From contig JAUJNB010000014.1 of assembly GCA_030446545.1 (NCBI GenBank), forward strand, positions 15,633 to 47,971: 32,339 nt of DNA, read 5' to 3'. Of this stretch, positions 23,454 to 31,655 are shown piece after piece; the first letter of the stretch is position 1; each line of letters starts with the position of its first letter. Origin of the DNA: Acidimicrobiales bacterium (GTDB lineage Bacteria; Actinomycetota; Acidimicrobiia; Acidimicrobiales; CADCSY01). The notes under the pieces are model-generated. The model had not been told where the DNA came from. It did not search any database and saw nothing but the letters and a program-made list of their open reading frames with translations. The position numbers and the translations under genes are program-made.

Positions 23454-24264
23454 CCCCACTGCCGGCCAACCGCTCGGCGAGCCCCAAGTCCTCGAGGTTG
23501 TCGATCTCCACCCAGTCCGAGGACGGGGTCGGCGAGAGGGCCAGGAACGGTGAAACGGCGCTGATCTCCTGGAACGCCGCCTCGTACCAGGCGTCAGCCC
23601 GAGCATCTTGGGTGATGAAGGAACGCAAGGCGTCATGGACCAGGGCTCGCCCCGGCGGCGCCAGGGCCGACATGCCGACGTACTCGCCGAAGGGTTCGCT
23701 CACTCCCACCTTGCCGATGGCGGTGCACCACCGGCGTCCAGCGGCGTCTCGAGGTCCGGCCGCCACCTTCATGGCTTCGTCGGTGATGGGACGAGCGGCG
23801 TCCACCGCCAGGCACCCTGGCACCCCGTCCAGACCGGCAGCGGCGTGCAGCAGCGCCCCGATCCATGACGGTCGTGCGAACAGATCGCTGTTCAACACCA
23901 CCACGATCTGGTCGTCGCTGCGTCCGCCTCGGAGGGCATCGAGCCCCACGAGGAGGCTGTACCAGTTGTTGCGCTCGTTGTACAGGTCGTTGCCCACGAG
24001 CAGCGGGCGGAGCGGGCTTCTCGCCGCCCGTGCCTGGCAGTACCGCTCCACTCGCTCGGCGGCGTGGCCGACGACGACGAGCACCTGGGTGTCGGCACCG
24101 AGGGCCTGCTCGATCGCCGTGAGGTGGCGCTCGGCGATGGGGGCCCCACCCACTTCGGTCAGCCACTTCGGGCCCGGGCCCGCCGCCCGACCCAGCCGCC
24201 GTCCGTGCCCTGCCGCCAGCACGACCACGGCCACGTCGCGGCGTTCCGGCGTCGTTGCGCTCAT
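23428..24264 (-). CDS. LicC-like CTP:alcohol-phosphate cytidylyltransferase (NTP transferase)
   Basis: A 278-residue nucleotidyltransferase: VVLAAGHGRRLG (NTP-binding loop), GPKWLTEVGGAPIAERHLTA, NERNNWYSLLVGLDAL, VLNSDLF with the metal-binding Asp, and near the C-terminus DWVEIDNLEDLGLAERL. The NNWYSL stretch and EIDN ending are those of the LicC/phosphocholine-cytidylyltransferase-like group, which makes CDP-activated alcohol phosphates. ATG 24264 has GGGG eight bases upstream. It is convergent with the dehydrogenase gene and divergent from the glycosyltransferase. It could supply the CDP-alcohol for the phosphotransferase at 21731; substrate unknown. Confidence 0.82.
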   Translation of the reverse strand: MSATTPERRDVAVVVLAAGHGRRLGRAAGPGPKWLTEVGGAPIAERHLTAIEQALGADTQVLVVVGHAAERVERYCQARAARSPLRPLLVGNDLYNERNNWYSLLVGLDALRGGRSDDQIVVVLNSDLFARPSWIGALLHAAAGLDGVPGCLAVDAARPITDEAMKVAAGPRDAAGRRWCTAIGKVGVSEPFGEYVGMSALAPPGRALVHDALRSFITQDARADAWYEAAFQEISAVSPFLALSPTPSSDWVEIDNLEDLGLAERLAGSGVKPRPTRT

Positions 24265-24375
24265 GGCTACCCCGATTCGACCTGCTGAGCCCCAGCGACT
24301 CGCAGCGGGATCGTACTTAGGAGCCGGCGCAGGAGCGGTACCGGCGCGACCCGCCGCAGCAGTGGCGACCCCACG

Positions 24376-26238
24376 ATGAGCCAACCGTTCGAGGGGTGGG
24401 CCCCGGCGGTTCGGGTCAGCGTGGTGATGCCGACCTACGACCAGGACCGGTTCCTGCCAGGGGCGGTGGCGTCGCTGCTCGCCCAGACCGAGTCGAGCTG
24501 GGAGCTGATCGTGGTCGACGACGGCTCGCCGGGTGATACCCGCACGGCGCTCGGTGACGCGCTCGACGACGTGCGGGTGCGCCTGGAGACCTTTGATCGG
24601 AATCGAGGCCTCGGTGCCGCCCTCAACCGTGGCCTCGACTCCGCTCGAGGCGAGTATGTCGCCTACCTGCCGTCCGACGACGTCTACTACGGGAGCCACT
24701 TGGCCTCGCTCGTGGACGCCCTCGATGGTGCTCCTGAGGCCACCGTCGCTGTGGCCGGCGTCCGTCACCACCAGGTGCGCACCTCACCTGGCCGGATCGA
24801 GGGCGAGCCCCTGCAACTGGTCCAAGTCGCCCACCGACGGACCGCGCAGCGGTGGATCGAACGTTCCGAGCTCACCACCGACGACCTCGACGGGATGCTG
24901 TGGGAGCGCCTGCTCGGCGACAAACCGCCGATCGAGACCGGTGTGGTCACCTGCGAGTGGGGTTGGCACCCGCTCCAGCGGCACAAGGTGCTGCGCGAGC
25001 CGTGGGGCGGGCTCAACCCCTACCGGGCCCGCTACCGGGTGCGAGAACCGCTCTGCCTGCACAGCACCGTCGGCCACCTCCACGACGAGGTGGAGCACTA
25101 CCGACAGTTTCGACAGCGCCCGTCCACCCCCCGGGCCACCGACGGGCTGCGGGTGCTGCTGGTCGGCGAGCTGGCTCACAACCCTGAACGGATCCTCGTG
25201 CTCGAGGAGCGGGGCCACGAGCTGCACGGGCTGTGGACCGACACGCCGGTGTGGTTCAACACCGTGGGGCCGATGCCCTTCGGCCACGTCAGCGACGTTC
25301 CTCGCGACGGCTGGCGGGACACGGTGAGGCGCCTCCAGCCCGATGTCATCTACGCCCTGCTCAACTGGCAGACCATCCGCTGGGCCCACGAGGTGCTCAG
25401 CGCCGACCTCAGTATCCCATTCGTATGGCACTTCAAGGAGGGCCCGTTCTTCGCCCGGGAGCACGGCCTGTGGTCAGCGCTGGTCGACCTGCACACCCGC
25501 TCCGACGGCGTCATCTACTCCAGCCCGGAGCTCCGAGCGTGGTTCGCAGCGACGGTGCCGGCTAGCGCGCAGTGCCCCACCCTGGTGATCGACGGAGACC
25601 TGCCCAAGGGCGAGTGGCTGGCGGGGGAGCGATCTCCGCTGCTGTCCCGACACGACGGCGCCGTGCACACCGTCATCCCCGGACGGCCGATGGGGCCCGA
25701 ACCCGAGGTGGTCGCCGCCCTCGCCGAGGCTGGTGTGCACGTGCACCTCTACAGCGCCAAGGCGGCAGCGCAGATGCGGTCGTGGGTGACCGAAGTGCAG
25801 CGCCTGGCGCCGGCCCACTTCCACCTCCACCCCCAGGTCGATCAGGCCCAGTGGGTCTCGGAGTTCTCGCGCTACGACGCCGGCTGGCTGCACAGCTTCC
25901 GCAGCGACAACCGCGGGGACCCCTACGCCGCCACGTGGGACGACCTCAACTACCCGGCCCGGATGGGAACGCTGGCCGCGGCAGGCGTCCCCATGATCCA
26001 GCGCGACAACACGGGGTCGATGGTGGCCACCCAGGCGCTCGCCCGTGAGCGCGACCTCGGGGTGTTCTGGAACGGTGCCGACGACCTCATCGCCCAGCTC
26101 GGTGATCGTGATCGGATGGCGATGCTGCGCCAAAGCGTCTGGAACCAGCGGGCCGACTTCACCTTCGACGCCCACGCCGACCGCCTCGTCGGCTTCCTGG
26201 GCGAGGTCGTCGCCCGGCGGCGCTCGACGCCAGGATGA
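24376..26238 (+). CDS. two-domain glycosyltransferase (GT2 N-terminal, GT-B-like C-terminal)
   Basis: A 620-residue protein. Residues about 12-220 form a family 2 domain: VSVVMPTYDQDRFLPGAVAS, ELIVVDDGSPGD, and the metal-binding YLPSDDVYYGSH. From about 255 a second domain begins VLLVGELAHNPERILVLEERG, with WHFKEGPFFAREHG, IVIPGRP-like strand VIPGRPMGPEPEVVAALAEAG, and LNYPARMGTLAAAGVPMIQ, the pattern of GT-B enzymes. It may make a two-step glycan or use one domain for recognition. No membrane segments. ATG 24376 has no clear ribosome site. Neighbouring genes make CDP-activated alcohols, so it probably acts on a surface polymer or glycolipid; this is inference. Confidence 0.8.
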   Translation: MSQPFEGWAPAVRVSVVMPTYDQDRFLPGAVASLLAQTESSWELIVVDDGSPGDTRTALGDALDDVRVRLETFDRNRGLGAALNRGLDSARGEYVAYLPSDDVYYGSHLASLVDALDGAPEATVAVAGVRHHQVRTSPGRIEGEPLQLVQVAHRRTAQRWIERSELTTDDLDGMLWERLLGDKPPIETGVVTCEWGWHPLQRHKVLREPWGGLNPYRARYRVREPLCLHSTVGHLHDEVEHYRQFRQRPSTPRATDGLRVLLVGELAHNPERILVLEERGHELHGLWTDTPVWFNTVGPMPFGHVSDVPRDGWRDTVRRLQPDVIYALLNWQTIRWAHEVLSADLSIPFVWHFKEGPFFAREHGLWSALVDLHTRSDGVIYSSPELRAWFAATVPASAQCPTLVIDGDLPKGEWLAGERSPLLSRHDGAVHTVIPGRPMGPEPEVVAALAEAGVHVHLYSAKAAAQMRSWVTEVQRLAPAHFHLHPQVDQAQWVSEFSRYDAGWLHSFRSDNRGDPYAATWDDLNYPARMGTLAAAGVPMIQRDNTGSMVATQALARERDLGVFWNGADDLIAQLGDRDRMAMLRQSVWNQRADFTFDAHADRLVGFLGEVVARRRSTPG

Positions 26239-26417
26239 GCACGCCTTCCCCCGGCGAACGTGTCCGGGGCCCGGTAGTGGCGCAGCTCGGGCGGCGAGGT
26301 GGGGGCCAGCGGGCAGGCTCTGGTCAGCCGGAGCCGACGACCGCACCGCTCGACGGCATCCTGCAAGCCGAGGTCACCCGCCGCTACGGCATCGTCTTCC
26401 TCGACACTGACGTCTGA
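26235..26417 (+). CDS. possible small protein coupled to the glycosyltransferase
   Basis: A 60-residue frame whose ATG overlaps the glycosyltransferase stop as ATGA. It is Arg/Gly/Pro rich with the ending LQAEVTRRYGIVFLDTDV. No family is recognised; it may be a truncated gene, for instance the first codons of a lost neighbour, or a chance frame. The coupling geometry is its only support. Confidence 0.3.
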   Translation: MSTPSPGERVRGPVVAQLGRRGGGQRAGSGQPEPTTAPLDGILQAEVTRRYGIVFLDTDV

Positions 26418-26484
26418 CTTCGGATCAGCACAACCATTTGGCGTGACCGTCCAGGGAGCCCGAGGTTGTGATCTCCATCGCCTG

Positions 26485-28068
26485 TCAGTCGGCCCGGTGT
26501 CGGGCGCGCAGCACGACGTCGTCGACGTGGGGGGAGGTGTGGCCACCGGGACGGGGACGCTTCTCGTGAACCTCGATCTCCCATTCCGAGAACTCGGCCA
26601 GCGCAGTCGCGAAGTCGTCGAGCCGTACGTAGGCACCGGGGTCCACGAGGGGAAGGTGTTCCTGCTGGTCGAGCGACCTGCGCAGCGGCTCGAGATCGTG
26701 GCTGACGATGAGCAGCGTGCCACCGGGCGCGACTGCGCCGAGCAGGTTGTGGACACCACGGCCGTCGGGCGAGCGCGGGATCGAAACGTATTGTGCCGAC
26801 ACGAGGTCGAACGCTCCGGCCTCGAACGCGTCGAGCGCGTTGGCGTCGGTGTGGTGGCACTCGACCGGTAGGTCGTGCTCTTCGGCCAGGGCGGCGACGT
26901 GGTCGAGCGCCCTCTGCGAGATGTCGCTGGCCGTGACCCGCCATCCCTGCTCGGCCAGCCAGATGGCGTCGCCGCCCTCCCCGGCCCCGACGTCGAGCGC
27001 GCGTCCAGCGGGAAGGCCGCCGATCTCCTGGACGAGTGTGCCGTTGGGGTTGCCGCTCCACATCGGATCGCCCCCGTAGCGGTGATCCCAGTGGGTCTCG
27101 ATGGATGATGGTCGGGCCCCGGCTTGGATGTCGTCGGAGGCCAGGCTGAAGCTGATCATGCCGCCGACCCGGCTGCCGTTGGCCGCGGCCTGCAACACCT
27201 GCTGGCTCGGGTCGGTCACGTTGCCGGCGGCGTAGAGGCCCGGTATCGCCGTTGCCCCGGTTGCGTCTGTCTCGACGAAGTCCCCGAGCCCGCTCGGGTG
27301 CTCCGCTGGCTTGAGACCGAGCGACGCGAACGGTTCGGCGCGTACCCTGAACCGGGCGCCGACCACGACCGCATCGGCGTCGATGCGGTCGCCGTCTGTC
27401 AACTCGACCGCCGCGACGTGCCCGTCGTCGGCTGTGACGATGCTCCGGACGCGCCCGTCGACGACGTTCACGCCGGCGGCCCGCAGGACCTCGAGCTCGG
27501 CGTCACCGTCGTCGACGCCGTCGTGCAGCACCAGCGTGAACCGGGCACTCAGTTGGCGGAACAACCCGGCGGGGTGAAGACCCATCGGGTGGGTGACGAT
27601 CTGGACGATGCGCCGGTCGCGAACCTCGAAGCCGTGGCAGAACGGACAGTGGATGACGTCGCCGCCCCAGTGTTGGGCCAGGCCGTCGATGTCGGGGAGC
27701 TCGTCGACCAGACCGGTGGCGGCGAGCACTCGTCGGGCGATCAGCGAATGGCCATCCACCAGCTCGACGCGGAAGCGGTCGTCGTCGGTGCGGGTGACGT
27801 CGACAGCCCGGCCGGCGATGACTTCGCCTCCGTAGCTGCGGACCTCGTCGCGACCGATTGCGGCCAGCTCCGACGGCGGAAGCCCCTCGTGGCCGAGGTA
27901 GCTGTGCATGTGGGCGGCGGGGGCGTTGCGGGGCTCGCCGGCGTCGATGACGATGACCGAGCGGCGCTGGCGCCCGAGTTGAAGCGCAGCCGCCAGTCCG
28001 GCGGCCGACCCGCCGATGACGGCGACGTCGCAGTGCCGCTCGACGGTGCGGGGTGGGTGTTCACTCAT
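26485..28068 (-). CDS. thioredoxin-reductase-like flavoprotein fused to SAM methyltransferase
   Basis: A 527-residue protein. Residues 1 to about 305: FAD motif VAVIGGSAAGLAAAL (about 15-29), redox pair Cys141-Pro-Phe-Cys144 in HCPFCHGFE, and C-terminal FAD contact IPGLYAAGNVTD, as in thioredoxin reductases. About 325-527: a class I methyltransferase with WDHRYGGDPMWSGNPN, SAM loop ALDVGAGEGGDAIWLA, and VTASDISQRALDHV, resembling TehB/UbiE-like enzymes. This joint architecture recurs in Actinobacteria; its function is not known to me. ATG 28068 is used; the frame extends further upstream without support. A divergent XRE-cupin gene and operator-like repeats lie between. Confidence 0.85.
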   Translation of the reverse strand: MSEHPPRTVERHCDVAVIGGSAAGLAAALQLGRQRRSVIVIDAGEPRNAPAAHMHSYLGHEGLPPSELAAIGRDEVRSYGGEVIAGRAVDVTRTDDDRFRVELVDGHSLIARRVLAATGLVDELPDIDGLAQHWGGDVIHCPFCHGFEVRDRRIVQIVTHPMGLHPAGLFRQLSARFTLVLHDGVDDGDAELEVLRAAGVNVVDGRVRSIVTADDGHVAAVELTDGDRIDADAVVVGARFRVRAEPFASLGLKPAEHPSGLGDFVETDATGATAIPGLYAAGNVTDPSQQVLQAAANGSRVGGMISFSLASDDIQAGARPSSIETHWDHRYGGDPMWSGNPNGTLVQEIGGLPAGRALDVGAGEGGDAIWLAEQGWRVTASDISQRALDHVAALAEEHDLPVECHHTDANALDAFEAGAFDLVSAQYVSIPRSPDGRGVHNLLGAVAPGGTLLIVSHDLEPLRRSLDQQEHLPLVDPGAYVRLDDFATALAEFSEWEIEVHEKRPRPGGHTSPHVDDVVLRARHRAD

Positions 28069-28100
28069 GCATTTCGACGATACGGCCCAGCCAGCTGATA

Positions 28101-28125
28101 GCAAGGTGTCTTGCGACATCCGCAA
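28101..28125. promoter_or_regulatory. nested inverted repeats, candidate operator
   Basis: Three half-sites lie in a row between two divergent genes: GCAAG (28101-28105), CTTGC (28110-28114) overlapping TTGCG (28111-28115), and CGCAA (28121-28125). The first pair is an inverted repeat with 4-base spacing, the second an inverted repeat with 5-base spacing. The position, 24 bases upstream of the XRE-cupin start and 33 bases upstream of the flavoprotein start, suits autoregulation and control of both genes. Confidence 0.45.
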
Positions 28126-28148
28126 TACGGGGAGGAGGGCACGCCGCC

Positions 28149-28718
28149 ATGGCCGAGCTGCACCAGATCGAGCAGGTGGTCCGCACCCGATTGCGCAGCC
28201 TGCGGAACACGCTGGGGTTGTCGCTCGACGAGCTGGCCGCCCGCGCCAACCTCAGCGCGTCCACCATCAGTCGGGTTGAGACGGGCAAGCGGACGGTCAG
28301 TCTGGACGTCCTGCTTCCGCTCGCAGAGGCCCTTCAGGTCGGCCTCGACGCACTGCTCGACGTGAGAAGCGACGACGATGTGGTGATCCGCCCGGTGGCG
28401 AGCAGTTCGGGCGTGCGCACGACCTGGATGCTGGGCCGTGCCACCGGCAACACGATCGCGGTCAAGATCCGACTCGTTCCGACGGACCGGGTGCCCGAGC
28501 AGCGGGTCCATCCCGGCCACGACTGGTTCTTCGTCATCGAGGGGCGGGTTCGGTTGCTGCTGGGTGAACGTGAGATCATGGTCGAGACGGGCGAAGCCGC
28601 CGAGTTCGCCACCATGACCCCGCACGCGTGCGCGGCCAGCGACGGCCCCGCCGAGCTCATCATGATCTTCGACCGCGACGGCCAACGGGCCCACGTGCAC
28701 CACGGATCCGTCGGCTAG
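28149..28718 (+). CDS. XRE-family regulator with cupin domain
   Basis: A 189-residue protein. The helix-turn-helix occupies about 8-65 (RSLRNTLGLSLDELAARANLSASTISRVETGKRTV), followed by a cupin sensor with VHPGHDWFFVIEGRVRLLLGE and MTPHACAASDGPAELIMIF, a possible metal-binding histidine set. This architecture (MppR/ClrR-like) commonly regulates adjacent metabolic genes with a small ligand. ATG 28149 has GGAGGAGGG about ten bases upstream. It is divergent from the flavoprotein-methyltransferase and probably its regulator through the repeats at 28101-28125. Confidence 0.85.
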   Translation: MAELHQIEQVVRTRLRSLRNTLGLSLDELAARANLSASTISRVETGKRTVSLDVLLPLAEALQVGLDALLDVRSDDDVVIRPVASSSGVRTTWMLGRATGNTIAVKIRLVPTDRVPEQRVHPGHDWFFVIEGRVRLLLGEREIMVETGEAAEFATMTPHACAASDGPAELIMIFDRDGQRAHVHHGSVG

Positions 28719-28737
28719 GAAGCCAACCGGCCTGGCG

Positions 28738-29691
28738 TCAGTGCGCTCCTACGGGATCGGTGAGGCCCCCCGGGCAGGCCAGGCGCTCGATGTCCCACCC
28801 GGCCAGCCGGGCTCCCGCCTGGTAGGTGCTCTCCAAGAACTCGAGCACCACTCGTCGGGGATCGTCACTTGCCCGGGCGTCGTCGTAGCGCAGCACGGCC
28901 AGGTGGGCGCCCCGCTGTTCCACCCAACGGGCGGACGCCGGGACGAGGGGCTCGTCGGCCAGGCCGTCGGGCTCGGGGGCCGTGTAGGAGTAGAACGCGG
29001 GCTCAGGGAAGGCCTCCTCGCCGAACCAGAAGCCGGCGCTGATGACCTCCCGGGAATAGGCCTCTCGGGTGACGGGGTCGTGCTCGGGCGGCTGGTCGAC
29101 GACCCGATCGGAGAAGCGGGTGACGGCGATGTCGAAGGTGTGCCAGAAGTTATGGACGGGGCTGACCTTGCCCGAGTAGCCGGCCGAGAAGCGCACGAGC
29201 ACGAGGTTGACCTGGCTGAGCACCTGCCAGTAGCGCGTCGCCCAGCCCGGCTCGTAGGTGGCGTGCTCGGTGTCCTCGGCGAAGGGACGGGCGGAATCGG
29301 GCAGGTCGAACGGCGTGGGCTGGTCGACGCCGACGTGGATCCCCAGTGCCTCCAGCGCCTGGTTCGTCCGTCGCCAGAACGACGCCACCGACTGGCCGGC
29401 CAACGGGAAGGACACGGTCTCGCCGGCCAGGGTGTGCACCAACAGGCGATGGTCGACGAAGTCGAAGTCGATGGTGAAGCTCAGTGCGTCGCCCATGGGC
29501 CGGGTGGTGATGCCCCGCCCGGTGAGGTGGAAGGGCACACCCCACCAGTGGTTCCGCCGTACCCCGGCGGCCAGGCGCACCTTGCCGACCACCTGGGCGA
29601 AGCGGTGGAGGGTGTTCTTGGTGTCCACCCATTCGGCATAGGGGATGGACGGGAACTGGGGCACGCCGGGGTGGTCGTCGGCCGCTGTCAT
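28738..29691 (-). CDS. DUF5996 family protein
   Basis: A 317-residue protein with segments typical of the family: FPSIPYAEWVDTKNTLHRFAQVVGKVRLA, NHWWGVPFHLTGRGITTRPM, DFDFVDHRLLVHT, SPVHNFWHTFDIAVTRFSDR, and SREVISAGFWFGEEAFPEPAFYSYTAPEP. No enzymatic motif is obvious. ATG 29691 overlaps the stop of the small PspC gene as ATGA, so it is translated with it. The biological role is unknown. Confidence 0.75.
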   Translation of the reverse strand: MTAADDHPGVPQFPSIPYAEWVDTKNTLHRFAQVVGKVRLAAGVRRNHWWGVPFHLTGRGITTRPMGDALSFTIDFDFVDHRLLVHTLAGETVSFPLAGQSVASFWRRTNQALEALGIHVGVDQPTPFDLPDSARPFAEDTEHATYEPGWATRYWQVLSQVNLVLVRFSAGYSGKVSPVHNFWHTFDIAVTRFSDRVVDQPPEHDPVTREAYSREVISAGFWFGEEAFPEPAFYSYTAPEPDGLADEPLVPASARWVEQRGAHLAVLRYDDARASDDPRRVVLEFLESTYQAGARLAGWDIERLACPGGLTDPVGAH

Positions 29692-29876
29692 GCCTTGGGC
29701 ATCAAGATCCACAAGACGACGTAGAGCAGCTCGCCGGCTCCGAACAGCCCGAGCAGCACGAAGGCCACCCGGACACGCGTCGTGCTCCAACCCAGACGGT
29801 CGGCGATGCCGACGCAGACGCCGGCGATCATCCCGCCCTGCGGCCTCGGTCGACGGACCAGGCCGGTGTCGCCCAT
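29688..29876 (-). CDS. PspC-domain small membrane protein
   Basis: A 62-residue protein: a basic N-terminus, then MIAGVCVGIADRLGWSTTRVRVAFVLLGLFGAGELLYVVLWILMPKA, i.e. the PspC signature with one transmembrane segment and the closing ILMP. PspC proteins interact with phage-shock or envelope-stress regulators. ATG 29876 starts it; the stop overlaps the DUF5996 start by four bases. There is no pspA here, so its partner is elsewhere or absent. Confidence 0.85.
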   Translation of the reverse strand: MGDTGLVRRPRPQGGMIAGVCVGIADRLGWSTTRVRVAFVLLGLFGAGELLYVVLWILMPKA

Positions 29877-29958
29877 GGCCCCGGTCTACCACAAGGGACC
29901 AGGCCCACCCCGGGGCCAGCTGGGATCCCGCCGGGCGGGGTCCTACGCTGCACGGCTC

Positions 29959-30882
29959 ATGGGCGACGGTGCCGGCGGGGCCTTGGTCATCGGGAATACC
30001 CAGGCCGGCCGGGGCAAGGTGGTGCACCACTGGGACGAGCTCCTCGGGCTGATGCGCACCGCCGGGCTGGAGCCGGAGGGCCGCCTCACCGAGCGCCCCG
30101 GCCACGCCACCGAGCTGGCCCGCAAGGCCCGCAGCGAGGGGTGGGAGCTGGTGGTGGCGGTGGGCGGCGACGGTACCGTCCACGAAGTGGTGAACGGCCT
30201 GTTGGCCGACGGGCCGGCGCCGGCCGGGACGCTGCCGGCGCTCGGCCTGGTCCCCGCCGGCTCGGGTTGCGACTACGCCCGCGCCTTCGCCGTTCCCTCC
30301 GGTCTCGACGCCGCCGTCGTCCGGCTGGCGTCGGCCACCGAGCGCCCGGTCGACGTGGGCGAGGTCCGCTGCCGGCGGAACGGCGGGGAGCACGTTCGCC
30401 TGTTCGTCAACGTGGCCGAGGTCGGCATCGGCGCCGAGGTGGCCGAGCGGGCCAGTCGGGTGCCACGGTCGTTCGGTCCTGGGCGCTACGCCCTGGCGTT
30501 CGTCCTGACGCTGGCGGGACAGCGCACCGTGGCCTCCGAGGTGGAAGTCAACGGCGAGCGCTGCGATGGCCCGCTGACCAACCTGGTGGTGGCCCTCGGG
30601 CAGTACTACGGCGGTGGGATGCGGGTCGCCCCCGGGGCTGACCCGTCTGACGGCCTCTTCGAGGTCCAGGTCCAGTCCGGGAGCAAGGTCGACTACGCCC
30701 TGGCCATGCCCAAGGTCTTTCGGGGCACCCACCTGCCCCATCCCCGGGTGCACGAGGAGCGGGCCACGGTCGTGGAAGTGCGGACCGAGCCCGAGGCCAA
30801 GGTGGAGGCCGACGGCGAGCTCCTGGGCACGACGCCCGCCCGCTTCCGCATCCTCCCGGCGGCGCTGCGGCTCAGGGCATGA
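29959..30882 (+). CDS. diacylglycerol kinase-like (YegS/DgkB family) lipid kinase
   Basis: A 307-residue lipid-kinase family member, paralogue of the gene at 558. It opens LVIGNTQAGRGKV, has the nucleotide loop VAVGGDGTVHEVVNGLLADG, then LVPAGSGCDYARAFAVP, NVAEVGIGAEVAERA and the C-terminal EADGELLGTTPARFRILP. The likely reaction is ATP-dependent phosphorylation of diacylglycerol or another lipid alcohol. The start ATG 29959 lies 82 bases from the divergent PspC gene; longer upstream frames lack support. It overlaps the short-chain dehydrogenase start as ATGA, so the two are coupled. Confidence 0.87.
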   Translation: MGDGAGGALVIGNTQAGRGKVVHHWDELLGLMRTAGLEPEGRLTERPGHATELARKARSEGWELVVAVGGDGTVHEVVNGLLADGPAPAGTLPALGLVPAGSGCDYARAFAVPSGLDAAVVRLASATERPVDVGEVRCRRNGGEHVRLFVNVAEVGIGAEVAERASRVPRSFGPGRYALAFVLTLAGQRTVASEVEVNGERCDGPLTNLVVALGQYYGGGMRVAPGADPSDGLFEVQVQSGSKVDYALAMPKVFRGTHLPHPRVHEERATVVEVRTEPEAKVEADGELLGTTPARFRILPAALRLRA

Positions 30883-31655
30883 GCAGGCGGGCGCTGGTCA
30901 CCGGCGCGTCCGGCGGGATCGGCGAGACCTTCGCCCGCCGTCTGGCCGCCCGGGGCGACGACGTGGTGCTCGTGGCCCGCCGGCAGGGCCGCCTCCAGAC
31001 CCTGGCCGGCGAGCTGGCGGCCCACGGTGTCGACGTCGAGGTGCTCCCGGCCGACCTGACCGCCGAGGAGGGGTTGGCGGCGGTGGAGCAACGGTTGCGG
31101 GCGTCGACCGGGCCGGTCGACCTGCTGGTCAACAACGCCGGCTTCGGGAGCAACGGGCCCTTCGCCGAACTGCCCCTCGACCGGGAGCTGGCCATGATCG
31201 ACCTCAACGTCGTCGCCCTGGTCCGCCTCACCCGAGCCGGCCTCGACACCATGCTGGAGCGAGGCGCCGGAGCCATCGTGAACGTCTCGTCCATGGCCAG
31301 CTTCCAGGCCCTGCCCCAGACCGCCACCTACGCCGCCACCAAGGCCTTTGTCACCAGCTTCACCGAGGCCCTGGCCGAGGAGGCGCGAGGCTCGGGCGTG
31401 CGCCTGCAGGCCCTGTGCCCCGGCCTGACCCGCACCGACTTCCACACGACGGCGTCGTGGAGCCTGGGCTGGCTGCCGAGCGCGGCCTGGCAGTCGTCCG
31501 AGCAGGTGGTCGACGCCTCCCTGGCCGCCCTCGACCGGGGCCGGGGGCGGGTGGTAGTGGTCCCGGGCCCGCTCAACCGGGTGGCGGCCACCGCGTCGTG
31601 GTTGCTGCCCAGGGGCCTCGTCACCCGCCTGGTGAGCGCCACCGTCCGTCGCTGA
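30879..31655 (+). CDS. short-chain dehydrogenase/reductase (SDR)
   Basis: A 258-residue classical SDR: cofactor loop LVTGASGGIGETFARRLA (TGxxxGxG), NNAGFGSNGPF, catalytic Ser in IVNVSSMASF, and Tyr/Lys in YAATKAFVTSF. It uses NAD(P)H to oxidise or reduce an alcohol/carbonyl; the substrate is unknown. It is coupled by a 4-base overlap to the lipid kinase gene, hinting at a lipid alcohol or ketone substrate, which is inference. The 3' end overlaps the convergent cobT by 35 bases. Confidence 0.87.
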   Translation: MSRRALVTGASGGIGETFARRLAARGDDVVLVARRQGRLQTLAGELAAHGVDVEVLPADLTAEEGLAAVEQRLRASTGPVDLLVNNAGFGSNGPFAELPLDRELAMIDLNVVALVRLTRAGLDTMLERGAGAIVNVSSMASFQALPQTATYAATKAFVTSFTEALAEEARGSGVRLQALCPGLTRTDFHTTASWSLGWLPSAAWQSSEQVVDASLAALDRGRGRVVVVPGPLNRVAATASWLLPRGLVTRLVSATVRR

